From assembly GCA_027579435.1 (NCBI GenBank), contig JANBPK010000892.1, forward strand, positions 1-52,758: 52,758 nt of DNA, read 5' to 3'. Positions 1-16,206 of this stretch are shown in pieces; the stretch's first letter is position 1, and each line of letters opens with the position of its first letter. Both the position numbers and the translations under genes were made by a program. The notes below the pieces were generated by a model. It worked only from the letters and a program-made list of their open reading frames with translations, was not told where the DNA came from and ran no database searches. This DNA comes from Candolleomyces eurysporus (Eukaryota > Basidiomycota > Agaricomycetes > Agaricales > Psathyrellaceae).

Positions 1-148
1 ATGGCAATATGTCCTGCAAGGAGCAGTAACGAAACAACGACCGACAAAACCTCGAGCTGGGTGCTGCCCAAGAAGGGGAAGATACGGGTGAGGTCGATAT
101 TGCCACTGCCATTACTGTTAGCTGGAGAGCGGATGATGCCAAGAAAGA
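1..148. other. Window edge, unassigned sequence
   Basis: The first 148 bases show no recognisable gene. They end where close similarity to the ARG5,6 gene at about 6228 begins, so the left breakpoint of the partial ARG5,6 duplication lies near 149. Confidence 0.5.
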
Positions 149-1005
<857 letters not shown>

Positions 1006-1007
1006 TG

Positions 1008-1850
1008 TTGTGCAAGGAATCTATCGGCTTTCTCCAGAGCCTCGTGAGTCGATAAACACCCAAAGTTCTTCAGGCAGTACTCGTTCAACTTCGAGAAATG
1101 TGCTCGACCGCTATGCACCGACCACCCTGGTATTCCAACAAAGGCAAAACATCCAGTAGTCAACAAATTCTTGCCTCAATCCACAACGATGGATCGGGNA
1201 AACTTCACTAATTGGTGGTTCTAGCTGGGACTCAGGGTGCCGCCGACGATATCTGTTGTTGCGAAAAAATTGAAGTGACCTCATCCTCTTGGATACGAGG
1301 ACGCTTGCTAACTGTCCTCCTTCGCTGCCTGTGTCGAACGAACTCACAAAACTCGGATTGGCTGATGCTTTGAAGTCTACTGCGACAGGTGGAGGAAGCT
1401 CGTTGAGACCGAGAACAGGAAGAAGGGGAAAAACCCCAGAAGGACTCGTACTCCCCACCTCGTTAAGTGTTCGCTTTCATCTTCATAACCGAGCCCTCTT
1501 ATTCGTGCACTTCACTTGCGAGTCCAGACTCCCAGCAAGTCGAAGTCCTGTTCGGCTACGTCCAGGACTAGTAGAGATTGTCCGTCGCAATCCTCTCAAC
1601 ACTTGAAAGACCACGGTAAACTGCAATCCATTTCTGTCCAGTTTACCTTGACCACTACAACTGCACCTAGGGCTCCGACTATTACCATCTTTGCCACTGC
1701 TCTCATCTTCTCCCCACTCGTCGAGTCCGTTTCCGCCTTTGACATCTGCCACCATACGCAAGGATGCACAGGTGTCCATATACTCGTGATCACAGAATAC
1801 AAACAGTGTACGACTTTGAGTAAGTCATAGAGCCTGAGGTTTAGTAGGGG
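1008..1850 (+). pseudogene. 3' fragment of a NACHT NTPase gene plus its 3' flank
   Basis: The sequence resembles the last quarter of the NACHT gene at 2710-5060. It contains the TTCAGGCAGTACTCG acceptor region near 1067, the segment encoding QQILA.. near 1160, and the final-exon segment NELTKLGLADALKS near 1336. The reading frame is broken many times and an N sits at 1199. From about 1490 to 1850 it matches the 3' flank of the inverted NACHT copy at 16.55-16.9 kb. It is joined to the ARG5,6 fragment without a spacer. It is a dead relic that records a rearrangement. Confidence 0.75.
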
Positions 1851-2580
1851 CAAACAAAATGTCCAGTAGTATTGTGGGTGACATAGAGCTAGAAGATTGA
1901 TTTGTAAATAGATGACTACTTTGGAATAAACTAAATTTAATACTGAAAGATGTCGAGGAGATGCGTGCAGTCAAGCTCTGGATAGGTGATATCAACCAAT
2001 ACTCCGTCCTTTTTTAGCTCTTCGACAATATGGATCTATTCAACCAAGCAAGTGGGGTGGACCGTAATTGACTATCAGACTTTTGAGGCAATCGTCGGCG
2101 CATTCTCCTCTTCGCGAACGAACATACCATTGTATACTGTGGAGAGAAAAACCAGCTGAGGTCAATGATTTCGAGAAGTTGCAGGTGCAGTGAGATACCT
2201 AATGGATCAAGGGAAGGAATTTCGAATATACCTCCTTCGTCATCACCATGCGTCCAAGCGTAGGAGACCAGGAGTACGAATATAATTAAGAACTTTGACG
2301 TTGTCTTGCGGCTGTGGGATGAAGCGTCTGGAGATCTCGACGCTCTACTACCTCTGGGCTTCTGATACACGTCCATCTCTCGGACTCGAAATCCAGTGCC
2401 AATTTCGAGAATGGTGAAGAGAGCGAGGGCAGCTTAGATGACCGATCCATCACGGTCACCCCACCTACATACATTTGAGCGAAAGGCACTCCAAAAAATA
2501 TGCCGGTTTGGTGTGCAGGGATGGACAATCACCAACGCGCCGGTTGCTAGGCTTTATCTGGCCACTGAAGGCATGGTCAA
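1851..2580. other. Intergenic region, nothing recognised
   Basis: Open frames here are short and lack start, splice or family support. No RNA gene or mobile-element end was seen. Confidence 0.4.
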
Positions 2581-2583
2581 TGT

Positions 2584-2709
2584 GGGCGTCTAATGGGCGT
2601 CAGGGAAAAGCGGTGCTGAGGGACCGAGCGTGGGTACATTGTTGCCTCACGTCAACCTCAACGGCATCCGGACCCTCACCATGCTCTTGCTCTTCCCTAC
2701 GCGACGAAG
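2584..2709 (+). promoter_or_regulatory. Conserved upstream block of NACHT gene N1
   Basis: The block around 2598-2637 (core CAGGGAAAAGCGGTGCT followed by a GAGCGTGGGTA element) recurs upstream of the inverted NACHT gene N2 at about 19315-19365. The sequence between it and the start codon is also similar in both. Conservation outside the coding sequence suggests a shared promoter or 5' UTR, though recent duplication could explain it as well. Confidence 0.5.
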
Positions 2710-5060
2710 ATGGCCTCGGGCTCGAAATCCAAGAAAACAGGACGACTCAGATCCCGGCTTCAACGCCTGTTCTCGTCGTCCGATACACGAGATGGCCGAG
2801 ACGACGAGCCTATCGCTCAAGATTTACAGGCGCCTGTCCAGGACCCGTCCTTGTCAGACAACTCGAAAGGACTCACAACATCTTCCAGAGCGGAATCTCA
2901 TGTGCCCGTCGTGGGTCCTCAACAAGGGTACAGCAAAGCGATCGCTGAGGACGTGCCGTCATCCATGGGACCATCAGCATCGATGTCGATGCTGTCGAGG
3001 GCTCACCACTTCAACGTCGGCGGAAACATTCAAATAGACTCGTCCCAGCATGTGCACACCTTGAATACTCAAGATGGTATAAGCATCCAATATTATTAGA
3101 CCAAATTAATTCACTGACCCTCCGCGATCTGTCGCTAAAGGTTGGAAGATGCTGCTAGAGAACATGGCCCCAAATGCTTTCTATAATTCGGGAGCAAGAT
3201 TCGACCCTCCGAAATGCGACGAAGATACTCGCGTCGAGGTAATCAGCGAAATCATGGATTGGATCGGCGATCGAGAGGGTCCTCAACGGTTGCTCTGCAT
3301 GACGGGTGCTGCAGGAGCAGGCAAGTCGGCCTTGCAGCAGACGATCGCTGAACGCTGCGCCCGCTCGGGGATCCTAGGCTGCGCAATCTTCTTATCTTCC
3401 CAAGACCCCACTCGAAACAATGTTACCCACATCATACCGACTATCGCATTTCAGTTAGGACAGCACGATCCTACGCTCCAGGACTATATCAGAAAGGCTA
3501 TCGAAAAAGATCCTCCCATCTTCACTAGAACCGTCCAAACTCAAATGGACATTCTCGTCGTTCGCCCATTCAAGCAGCTTCAGGCGAATGCCGGTTTCGA
3601 CGCTGGCAAGTTCCCCCACGCCATACTTATCGACGGCCTCGACGAATGTGCCGGCGAAGAAAGACAAGCAGAATTACTCTCCACTATCAAACATTGTCTC
3701 CTCGATAACGACCTCCCTTTTCGCATTTTCATCGCCAGTCGGCCGGAATGGGCCATTCGCAGTGCGCTGAACTCGAAGACCCGGGGCTACCTCCACCCAT
3801 TGGCGTATCATATTCAGCTCAGCGACAAGTATGATGCGACGGATGACATACGTCGCTACTTGTGGAGGCGGCTTCAAGACATCGGGAGTCGAAGCCACGA
3901 CACTCGAGCACAATCCCGGTCATGGCCCAGTGCGGAAGACANTCGAAAANGCTGGTTTTAGCTGCGTCCGGGCAGTTCGTGTATGCGGCGACGGTTGTGA
4001 AATATGTCTCGGAGCGCCGAAGTTCTCCGGTCGACAGGCTGCAGATGGTGGTTGACTGGACCCCGGAAAAAGGACAGTTAGCGATGCCATTCGCAGCTCT
4101 CGATGCCCTTTACGCCGGCATCCTGTCTGCCGCGAAAGAGTCGTATGAGGCTGTCGACACGAACCGAGGACGAAACTTTTTGCTTCTTCTCAGGGCTTAT
4201 CATATCAATCACGACTATCGTGTGGGCGGCAGGAGGTGGGCTGCCCACGAGTTCGACGAGATCCTCAACCTGGAAAGAAATGGCCATGAAGTCCTTGTTT
4301 CAGACTTACACTCTCTCGTCGTATTTCATCAGGACTCCAAGTTCTCACAAGTCTTCATAGAAATGCATTTCTATCACCGGTCTTTCTCTGAATTCTTGGA
4401 TAGCGAAACTCGTTCTAAGAACTTGTTCATCACAGAAACCCAGGTTAAAGCGTACATTTCGGAGGCCCTGGTGCAAGTAATCAACCAGGTTTCCTTTGAG
4501 CCGAGTGAGTCAATACAAACATCTGCAATGTCTGTGTCCACTTATTCTTCAGGCAGCACTCGTGCAGCTTTCGGCACTTTGTCCCAGGAGAATCCGGTGG
4601 TCGCCCTCGCGTTGTATTCCGACGAAGGCAAAACACTCAGCGATCAACAAATTCTTGCTTTAGCCCACAACGATGGATGGAGAAAGTTTGATCAAATGTT
4701 ATCAAAGACATGGCACTTTGCTCTCTATCACATCGAGTTGCCGGCGATGCTATTTTTCATTATGCAACGATTGAAAGTATGCCCATCTCCTTGAGCACCT
4801 ATCAATGCGCGAGGTTGTTGGCTGACTGTTTTCCTTCGCTGCCTGTGCAGAATGAACTCGAAGAACCCGGATTGGCAGATGCTTTGAAACCTTACTACAA
4901 CGAATGGAGGAAGCTCATTAAGAATTATTTCATGGAGAACTACCAGGAGAAGGACTGGTCCGAGTTCCTCAGCGGTCTGCCGCCGGAGGAACTGGAAGAA
5001 GGAGAAACAGAGAAAGGGGAAGAGTTCCAGGATTCCTCGGCTCACGAAGTGTTATGCTAA
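2710..5060 (+). CDS. NACHT-domain NTPase (STAND family), copy N1
   Basis: Three exons are proposed: 2710-3076, 3141-4776 and 4851-5060, about 736 residues. The first exon begins with a basic peptide (MASGSKSKKTGRLRSRLQRL) and ends with the motif HHFNVGGNIQID shared with the other copies. The NACHT domain follows: Walker A GAAGAGKS at about residue 175, Walker B ILIDGLDEC at about 285, and the sensor-like FRIFIASRPEWAIR at about 317. A SGQFVYAATVVKYV helix typical of fungal NACHT proteins comes after. No ankyrin, WD or TPR repeats follow. N at 3942 and N at 3950 break the frame; deleting both restores EDIEKLV, as in the other copies. A 48-nt segment at about 4513-4560 has intron borders but stays in frame. 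STAND NTPases are signal-transducing switches, and in fungi they are linked to self/non-self and defence responses; the role here is inference. Confidence 0.85.
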
Positions 5061-5730
5061 ACTTATCCATCTTCATACTTGAACCCTTTAATTCGTGCAT
5101 TTCATCTGCGGGTTCCGAAGTTCTCGAGCAATTTCGAGTGCTATCTGGCTACATTCAGAACTGTGTCGAGGCTGCCTTGAACGACGACGGTAAGCTGCAA
5201 TCATTGGGATTTGGTGACGGAGCGTCGACGACGTCGAGTTCCTGATGATTTCACTTGAAGAGCCACGCAGTCTATCTGATAGGCGCAATGTCAATGTCCC
5301 CCACGGTAACCGTATCTGATAAGATTTCATGTGGCAACGCCTACGGCCGATTTTCTGCATGGTCGTCCGAAAACCGCCAAGCGAGCCACTTGACAGCACC
5401 CCACCGGCAAGCCAGTGCACTGGCCAGAGTCGAGAAGCTGTGTTCTTGGGGAGGTGAGTGGGCTGGGGTACTGAGAACCCCCTCGTCTGATATTCTTCCG
5501 ACGACCACGACTACAATCCCTTGAGCTGTTAATAGCGCTCAATGAACGACGAGCGTTTGCTGTGAGCTGTTAATGCAATTGGAAGATGTGAAAGGGTGTG
5601 AAAGAGTATTTCACCGGCCGACCGAGGCCTTGGGAATACAAATTTTCCACGTTCCGTTAGCTTTCCTCCCCACTCTCATCCCCTCGTTTCTGTTGAAGAC
5701 ATCGGGCTGAACAAGAGAGACTAGACAACC
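5061..5730. other. 3' flank of N1 and ARG5,6 upstream region
   Basis: Sequence from about 5090 to 5210 resembles the 3' flank of the other NACHT copies (near 1500 and near 16850 inverted). After that the similarity stops. The rest, up to the ARG5,6 start, is presumed promoter. I saw no additional gene. Confidence 0.45.
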
Positions 5731-8998
<3,268 letters not shown>

Positions 8999-9819
8999 AT
9001 GTTTCTGACAATGGAATTCGAATATACGTTGTATGTAGACTGGCCTCTCTTTCTTTATCTGCTTGTTTCATCGAAAAAAGATATGTTTTGTACATACGGA
9101 ACTCTTCAAACGCAGTCTTTTCTTTTTGGTTCTTTGCTTTCTTTCGATGGTTGTATAGGCTTGGCCAGACTGCCTCGTGGAGTGCTCCACTGGGTTACAC
9201 TGAAGAACCGGTCTCAAGAACACCCTGAAGTGCCGCCCGTGTATCAAACCTACAGCTGTTTCGGAGAGCTCGGGGCGGCTGTAAATGGCTTAGAATAACT
9301 GGAGGTTGCTGGGGTGCGGCTTCCCGTAATTGCTTGGATGGCGCCCAGAGCAACTTATTTGCGTTTGCCGTCGCTTCATTGTGACATGCTTGTGTGCGGT
9401 GCAGGCTGCGATAGATTCGAGTTTCTTGAAGAGTAATCGTTCGTTCGAAGACCTTCGAACTCGGCGAGTCTACGCTCGCAGAGCTCATCGCCGGAGACTT
9501 CTTGCTTCAAAGAGGTCGGCGATGACGAGTGATTGTGCTGGGCATCACTAAAGATTACCTCCGCTGAACCGAATAACCTCGCTACCGTCTGGCAGAGGAA
9601 TAGATTATTCGCGTAAAAAGATTGAAGAACCAGCTTCTTGATATCTACTTTTAGCTTAGACGCGACGGTGTAATTAGCCCTTGCATTGGCTGGCAACGAC
9701 GTAGCGCACAGCTCGTTCGCTCCACAATCCGCCTAAGTTGACTGCGCAACGCCGCCGACCGGTACGAATGCTGCTGCCAGCTCATTTGTTACGAGATGCT
9801 TGGGGAAGGGTCTTGACTC
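8999..9819. other. ARG5,6 3' region and hydrophobin upstream region
   Basis: No gene recognised. T-rich sequence at 9000-9150 fits a 3' UTR. The remainder has no supported reading frame. Confidence 0.4.
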
Positions 9820-9825
9820 TATAAA
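9820..9825 (+). promoter_or_regulatory. TATA box of the hydrophobin gene
   Basis: TATAAA lies 117 bases upstream of the hydrophobin start codon, followed by a CA-rich leader (about 9880-9935). This is a common arrangement for strongly expressed fungal secreted-protein genes. Confidence 0.6.
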
Positions 9826-9941
9826 GACTCAACCCCAGCTGGATCTCAGAATACAACAGTTCTTTGCCCTTTCAATAGCTACTCAAGCCAACCACAGTCC
9901 TTACACAACCCCAACACTCACTCCATTTTCCATTAATCACC

Positions 9942-10426
9942 ATGCTCGCTCGCGTCTTCTCACTCATTGCTGTCTCCTCCGTCTTCCTCGCTGTCACCGC
10001 CATGCCTACTCCTGGAGGCCACCACGGTGGCGAAGTCAGCCAGTGCAATGGAGGCGAGGTTTACTGCTGCAACTCATACCATGAAGTCGAGAAGGAGGAC
10101 GAGTCGTGGAAGGCCATCTACGCTCTCTTGAACCTCGATATTGACGGCCTTACCGGTGGGATCGCCGCCAACTGCTCGCCTCTGGGCGTTGCTGCGATTG
10201 GAAATGGTGCATCCTGGTAAGCCTTCCGTCGAGTTAACTGCCTTGCTTTTCGTGTGAGCTAATGCCTTCGAATCTGTAGCTCCAGCCAGACAGTTTGCTG
10301 CCAAGACAACCAATACAGTAAGCTCCTCTATCGCTCTCAAATCGGTTTGGTGTTGACGAAAATTTTATTTGCCTTTCAGACGGCCTCATCAACGTCGGCT
10401 GCTCTCCGATTAACCTTGCCCTCTGA
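9942..10426 (+). CDS. Class I hydrophobin
   Basis: Hydrophobins are secreted and self-assemble at air-water interfaces, coating aerial hyphae, spores and fruit bodies. Three exons (9942-10216, 10280-10317, 10380-10426) give 119 residues. Residues 1 to about 20 form a signal peptide (MLARVFSLIAVSSVFLAVTA). The eight cysteines occur in the order C, CC, C, C, CC, C: QCNGG, VYCCN, AANCSPLG, ASCSSQ, TVCCQD and VGCSPINLAL. The C-terminal hydrophobic tail and the intron positions are typical of basidiomycete class I members. The Cys3-Cys4 loop carries an unusually acidic stretch, EVEKEDESW. All splice sites are GT-AG and the frame is intact. Confidence 0.96.
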
Positions 10427-10912
10427 TTTGTCGGCACTGCCCTCAGGCTGGATGCTTGCTCCTCATGTGTTAGCGTCTATCGTACATACATACGCACCTA
10501 ATTCCTTGCAATAATAGCCTTTAGAATGCACTCATCATAACCTTCTTCCGAATTTGCCACTATTGCCTTGACCTTCAAGCGCTCAGTCGTATTTGGTTTT
10601 GCTTTCTCTTGATGGCGACGCCTGCCCATCCAACGTCACACGACCATCGACCAACGGACCCCTCAGACTGCGACGGCCTTAGAAGACGGACTGCAGTCAG
10701 TTTGCGTCGTTTGCAGGAAAACCGTAAAATCGCGAAATCTATAGATACAGTAAGTTACTCATCCCAATATGTGCACTAAAAATACAGCAAGTCGTACATG
10801 AAACAAAGGGCCGAAACTATCCTGCAGCCCAGTCAAAGAAATTAAGTTAGAAGTCGAAATATTCAGATAGAGCCGGCAAATCCAATCAAGATGGTAAATC
10901 GTAAGGCCGTCA
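10427..10912. other. Intergenic region between convergent genes
   Basis: This holds the 3' ends of the hydrophobin and of the TPR gene. Nothing else recognised. Confidence 0.4.
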
Positions 10913-12137
10913 TCACGTTCTACCCCTGCTCCTCAGACTCATGTCTCTGACATGCCACTCCTCCACCCTTCCCCATTCCCTTCTCTTACTTTTGAACTCG
11001 TCACTTCTCAGCTCGTCCACGGTCAAGATTTCCCAGCCCAATTCATCCGAAGGTCGTGAAACGTCGTCTGTCGACGATGACGACCCCAAAATGCGTTCTG
11101 GGACAATCTTGATGCGATTTGTCTTTTTCAATAGGATATGACCGTAGAGGTCATTCCTTCCAAGTAGGTGGCAGGCACGTCGGTTGACCGGGCGTCCGCT
11201 CGAAGAGGCTCTGGGATCCATAACGCATTCGTAGGTCGTGTAGATGCGACCAACCCCAACACCAACTGGACGACCTCTAGCCTAGAACCGCAGGGTCAGA
11301 ATTCGAACAGATGAAATGAAGAAGGTTTACGTACGTATTCTGCCCAGTCGTCTGACCATACGAGCTCTTCGACGTATTCCCTGCACCCAGAGCCCAGCAC
11401 CCGCTTCAAGTCCCCGTCCAATTTTCCTAGAGGCACCCTCTCCAGCTCGAAATTGCGTATCGGGTGCGCTTCGTCTTCGGGAATGAGCATGAACCGTACT
11501 CGTGGATGCGATCCCCATTTCGGGTGGCGGAAGAGGGCTTTGCGTAGCGACTCTGTTTGTGCAGGAGAGTGCATTTGGTCTTGGTGTGGGATGGGGATTG
11601 AGTGGGCGCGGGCGAGCGTAAGCAGAGTGGGGAGGCTCATGGAAGCTGGGTTCATGATTTTTGAGGTGACGGCTTGGATACGTTGTTGCAGTTCGGGGTA
11701 TTCGGATGAAGATGATAATGGGAGAGCTTGGGCGTAGCATTCGATGCTTTCAGCGTATTGCATTAGTGCCTAAACCACACGAGTTAGAGCGAAGATCGGG
11801 GTAGGTGAGGTTGGTGGTCGTACGTCGTGAGCGTCTGCTTTTCGTAGCCATGCTTTTGCATATCTAGGATTTAGCTGAAGGGCGGTCTGGCTATCGGTGA
11901 TTACATCGTGAAATCTGCATAGAGTTTTTGTCAGGTTCAGCTCGCACTGACGATAGACAGACTGCGTACCGTCCGAGGAAGTAGAAGCATGCGGCCCGAT
12001 TCCCATAAAACGCAGCATTCCGCGGATCCAACGCAATCGCTTCGGAGAACTTTCTGATAGCAGCGTCATAGTTTTTNCTGCTTGAATAGCAAATTTCCTT
12101 CTTCCTTGAGTTGAACGGCATATTGAAGACTTGGCAT
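10913..12137 (-). CDS. TPR-repeat protein
   Basis: Four exons on the minus strand (12137-11970, 11914-11824, 11769-11335, 11281-10913) give about 353 residues. The N-terminal 120 residues hold TPR units: EEGNLLFKQKNYDAAIRKFS, the following ALDPRNAAFYGNRAACF, and LQLNPRYAKAWLRKADAH, the usual Sti1/TTC-type pattern for binding peptide tails such as those of Hsp70/Hsp90. The C-terminal part (LERVPLGKLDGDLKR.. to the end) has no fold I recognise. It includes a conserved-looking CHLLGRNDLYGHILL segment. N at 12077 is an insertion: removing it gives FKQKNYDAA and joins the upstream ATG in frame. The specific partner is unknown. Confidence 0.8.
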
Positions 12138-14226
12138 GGCGGGTATGATACAGTGATTGCGAGACTATCGATACAGTAGGTTGGACGAAGCAGGAGAGGG
12201 GCAGAAAAAGGGAAAGGAAAGGAAACCAGAAGACCAAGGAAGAGGAATAGGAAAAGAAAGGAGAGTGCAAAGAAGGAAGCGGTAGCCTGAGCTGGCCACG
12301 ACCTTGAGTTGCGAAGGAGACGTCAGAAGCCCGGGACGGGGAAGCTGGCAAGTGCGAGAACAAGCAATGACCTCTTATATCGAAAGCAATATCGACATTG
12401 GAGTAACATGCTCAGCGCTTGTTTATCCAGTACGGGATATCGATATATTTAACATAATGCCATAAAGGACGAGGAATTCCGATGGCCCTGATGCATCAAG
12501 CCACTACTTGCCTCGTGCAACCCCCAGACGGATATCTCGAGAAGAGATCGAGAGACAGCACCTATCATCCTCAACCAATGGGCCGGTGATGTGGTACTTA
12601 ATCAAGGGAGTCGGTCGGCATGGTGCAGCGTGGAGCCCACGGAAAGACAAGGACCGACAGAAAAAGAGAGCCATGCGCCACCCAGATAGGGAAGACCTCC
12701 AAATATGGCACAAGGACGCTATGACAGCGTTGTTGTTGTCTGCCACGCGGCAGGGAGAGTGATGTGAGCAAGACAAGAGGGAAAAGGCAATGGAAGACAA
12801 GGGCAAGCTTATCCAGGATCAGACGCCTGGGCTTGCTGGTCCNTTGTTCTTGAATTGGGTGGATTGCCGTGAGATACGTACCCAGTGTGCACGGTACCGA
12901 GTGACAGCGCTTTCCGCCTTGAATGCATCCTATGATCGTGGTGGGACTTGGGTACATTGGCAGGTAGTGCCAGCCCATATTGCGAGCAGCTCCTAAATGA
13001 TAGCTGCACAGTAGGAGAGGGGACCAAGAAAACGTCATCATAGGAACGGCAGGTCTGCCGATAGTCTGTTTGGCTTTGCTTGAACACGGGGACGCTGACA
13101 TCTGTCAGTATGGCATTGTTTGTCGTGGCGCTCACGATGACGATGGAACCCTGCCAGTGACCGTCGTACAGTGGCGAGAGGTGGCCTATTCTTCTGATTA
13201 TGGTTCAAACTTTATTGTAAGCCTTCGATATCACCGTCCATACACACGTGAGTTATGTATTCAATCTCTGGTTTTTTTTTCTTCTGGTTGTTTTCCAGCT
13301 CCTGACCTGCAACTACTTTGCATCAGAGAAAAGCGGGGCCTCCGTACGAACTTGACCACATCGGACACCCTCTTCACGGTGTGATGCAAGGAGACACATC
13401 CCATGATTCTCGGAAGAGAGCGAATGAGCCCTGAAAGCTGCGATAGCAGCGGCAGCTGGATTCCGGTTTGCTCAGCAATCGATTTGACCGTATCTAGGAC
13501 CTTATGACTGAACGCGGTTTGAGATGTAGTGGCTACCTCTAAACGCCGTTGTCCGCTCAGAATTTTGACAGCAGAACGGGGCTATATTTTAATCTCGGTC
13601 CGTCCTGACATATGTCCGAGAGTTGAAGGCCTGATGCTGATCCAACTTCAGGAATGCTAATTGCCCGTCTCGAGTCAATTCCGAGCTACGTGCCAAGTTC
13701 CCGATGCAATACCCACACTGGCAAGGTTGGGACACACTCTGGGCTTTCATACGGGTGGCTTGTCGTTGTTTGCGGCGCTGGCCCTGTCATTTGGTTCTCA
13801 ACTTCTTAGATATCACCGGGACACCCCCGGGCGCCTGCTCGTCATGGACGTCCGGCCACGACCTTCGAGTATCCTTTCTCCCTCAAATTGTTCGCCTGAT
13901 ATTGGACTCGGAATTATCATTAAGGCTCGGACCTGAGTCTCCCGCACCTGCATATTCCAGGGGCTGCGGCGCTAACCTACTGCAGATTGCAAACTGAAAA
14001 CGGAAAGCGGTATCATTCACGAGGCCAGTCTCGTTACGGCAGCTCATGCCATCCAAGGCCACGCTGCACCTGGGTAAAGGAACAGGCTGTCTGGCCCCTG
14101 TGATGAAGGCGTGGCAAGATAGGGCACTCGCTCCTTACCCTTTTCCGGATAGATTTATAGGCTCCTCGCCCTAATACATATCAGCGATCCTGCGGATTTC
14201 TGTCGTACAGGCTGCTCTCTACCACC
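12138..14226. other. Two-kilobase gap without a recognised gene
   Basis: Several open frames of 60-170 codons occur on both strands, but none has family similarity, a signal peptide or convincing splice sites. An N sits at 12843. No RNA gene or repeat with another part of the window was seen. 14145-14226 is the probable P450 leader. Confidence 0.4.
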
Positions 14227-16206
14227 ATGAGGAATGCGCTCACCCTTGTTCTCGGTGGACTGGCCCTTGCCTTGGCAGTGAAAGGCGTTGTCTCTCGGCG
14301 GAAGCGCAACCCACGTCGACTCCCTCTTCCTCCTGGTCCAAAGGGGCTTCCTCTTCTCGGTAACTTGCGACAGCTCCCCAAAGCTCGACCTTGGGAAGGG
14401 TACCACGAACTTTGCAAGGAGTATGGTGGGTTTCCAACTCTTGTAAACGATATCAATCGCTCATGACCCTCAGGCGATATACTCTACCTGGAAGTGATGG
14501 GTCAACGAATGTTGATTCTCGGCTCTCGACGACGGGCTGTGGATTTGTTCGAGAAGAGGGCAGCAAATTATTCAAATCGACCGTCCGGCCTTTTGATAGA
14601 GATGTGAGTGACGTGAATGGTGAAGTACGTCAACGATAATCTTGTTACTGAAATCTGCATTTCGTAGGATGAATCTTGACTGGATGTTTGTCTTCATGCA
14701 ATACGGCCTCGAGTGGAGACGCCAACGTCGTGCCTTTCACCAATACGTTAACAGCCATGCTGTCGGACAATATCACCCCGTCATGTATGAAGAAAGGAAT
14801 ATTCTGTTACGAAGGCTTAAAACGCATCCCGATGACTTTCTAAAGCATCTCCATTCGTACGTCGGCGACACAAACTTGCGAAGGAATAAATACTGAATTT
14901 GAAACGTAAGGTTCCTTGCCACTATCCTTATGCGGATGGCGTACGGGCTTGGTGAGAAGCACAACGTAGCGCTAATTCGAGAGGCCGAGACGTCGTTTAC
15001 CGCGTTCGCAACCGCCAGAACGCCCGGGAAATACTTAGTCAACACCTTCCCGATTCTGAGGCATATTCCTGCCTGGTTTCCAGGTGCTGGTTTCAGGAGG
15101 CATTTTCAGGAGGTAGCGCAGATGAATCGCAAGCTTCTCCATGAACCTTTTGATGCCGCAAAGAAAAACTCTGTGAGTCCCATCTGCACCGATGAAAGCT
15201 TCGCATCTGACTTTCTTTTCAGGCTCATGGCAAAAGCGACCATCCAAGCATGGCTTCGACTTTCATCGAGCATTTATTGCCGCCTGAAACCGACCCCAAT
15301 CGACCCGAGCTCGAAACTGATGCTCGCAAGGTGTGCGCACAATCATATTTCGGTGAGTTAGATTTTGTCGTCGAGGCCACCCCTGCTGACAATATCTCGC
15401 AGCTGGGGCCCAGTCAATGGTCAACTTGGGCTCTGGTCTTATCCTTGCCCTGGCCAACAACCCTGAAGTACAACGGAAGGCTCGAGCCGAGATCGACTCT
15501 GTTGTTGGCTCAGATCGCTTACCTACCGTCAGCGACCGAGAGAGCCTTCCGTATGTCCATGCGGTCGTGAAGGAAATCAATCGATGGCACTCTGTCACGC
15601 CCCTCGGTGCTCCCCGTGCGAGCGTGGAGGACGACGAATACGATGGCTACTTTATTCCAAAGGGCACCATGATCTTCCCAAACAACTGGTACGCCTCCTC
15701 TACTGATTTCGTTGTCGGCCTAAGGGCTCAAATTCCTCATTGTACTATAGGGCAGTAATGCATGACCCCGAAGTGTTCGATCGCCCATTCGAATTCATTC
15801 CTGAGCGATATCTGAAAGATGGGAAGATAGACCGCTCAGTTCCAGACTCGGAATACGCTGCGTTTGGGCATGGGCGTCGGTAAGCCAGGGGCCTCATTTC
15901 TGATTATTCCCCGCCTAACTCAACGTTTACCGGAAGGATTTGCCCTGGCCGCCATTTCAGCAATGACGCAATCTTCGTTCTCGCTTCGTCAATTCTTGCC
16001 ACCTTCGACATTACCCCGCCGAAGGATGAAGCAGGAAATTATGTTCACTTGGAATTGAAATTTAGGAATCATCCCACCGCGGCGTGCGTCTGCAACTTAT
16101 TATTCCTGTTCCTCGGCACTAACTGCATTATTCAAACTTCAGTCAGCTCCTCCCGTTCGAATGTGATATCAAACTAAGACCTGGGCGCGAATCTCTCGTC
16201 GTTTAG
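14227..16206 (+). CDS. Cytochrome P450 monooxygenase
   Basis: Nine exons (14227-14425, 14474-14603, 14668-14856, 14911-15172, 15223-15352, 15403-15688, 15751-15880, 15937-16083, 16143-16206) give about 511 residues. The protein has an N-terminal membrane anchor, the proline hinge LPLPPGPKGLPLLGN, K-helix ExxR in VVKEINRW, PERY in EFIPERY, and heme loop FGHGRRICPGR split by intron 7. The C-terminus LPFECDIKLRPG is typical of the CYP families of basidiomycetes annotated as O-methylsterigmatocystin-oxidoreductase-like. Two oddities appear. The I-helix reads AGAQS where AGxDT is usual. Exon 7 has one extra T in the run at 15840-15842, which shifts the frame just before the heme loop; reading one T fewer restores DSEYAAFGHGRR. 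The extra T may be a sequencing error or a recent mutation. Substrate cannot be told. Confidence 0.85.

Noticed and set aside
5054..5245. Extra small gene after N1
   Set aside because: The sequence is the 3' flank conserved among NACHT copies, and the frame is not shared between them.
12504..13136. Overlapping frames on both strands at 12.5-13.1 kb
   Set aside because: No recognisable domain, no splice support, and an N at 12843. Composition alone is not evidence of a gene.
14155..14456. Minus-strand frames opposite P450 exon 1
   Set aside because: Shadows of the real plus-strand coding sequence.
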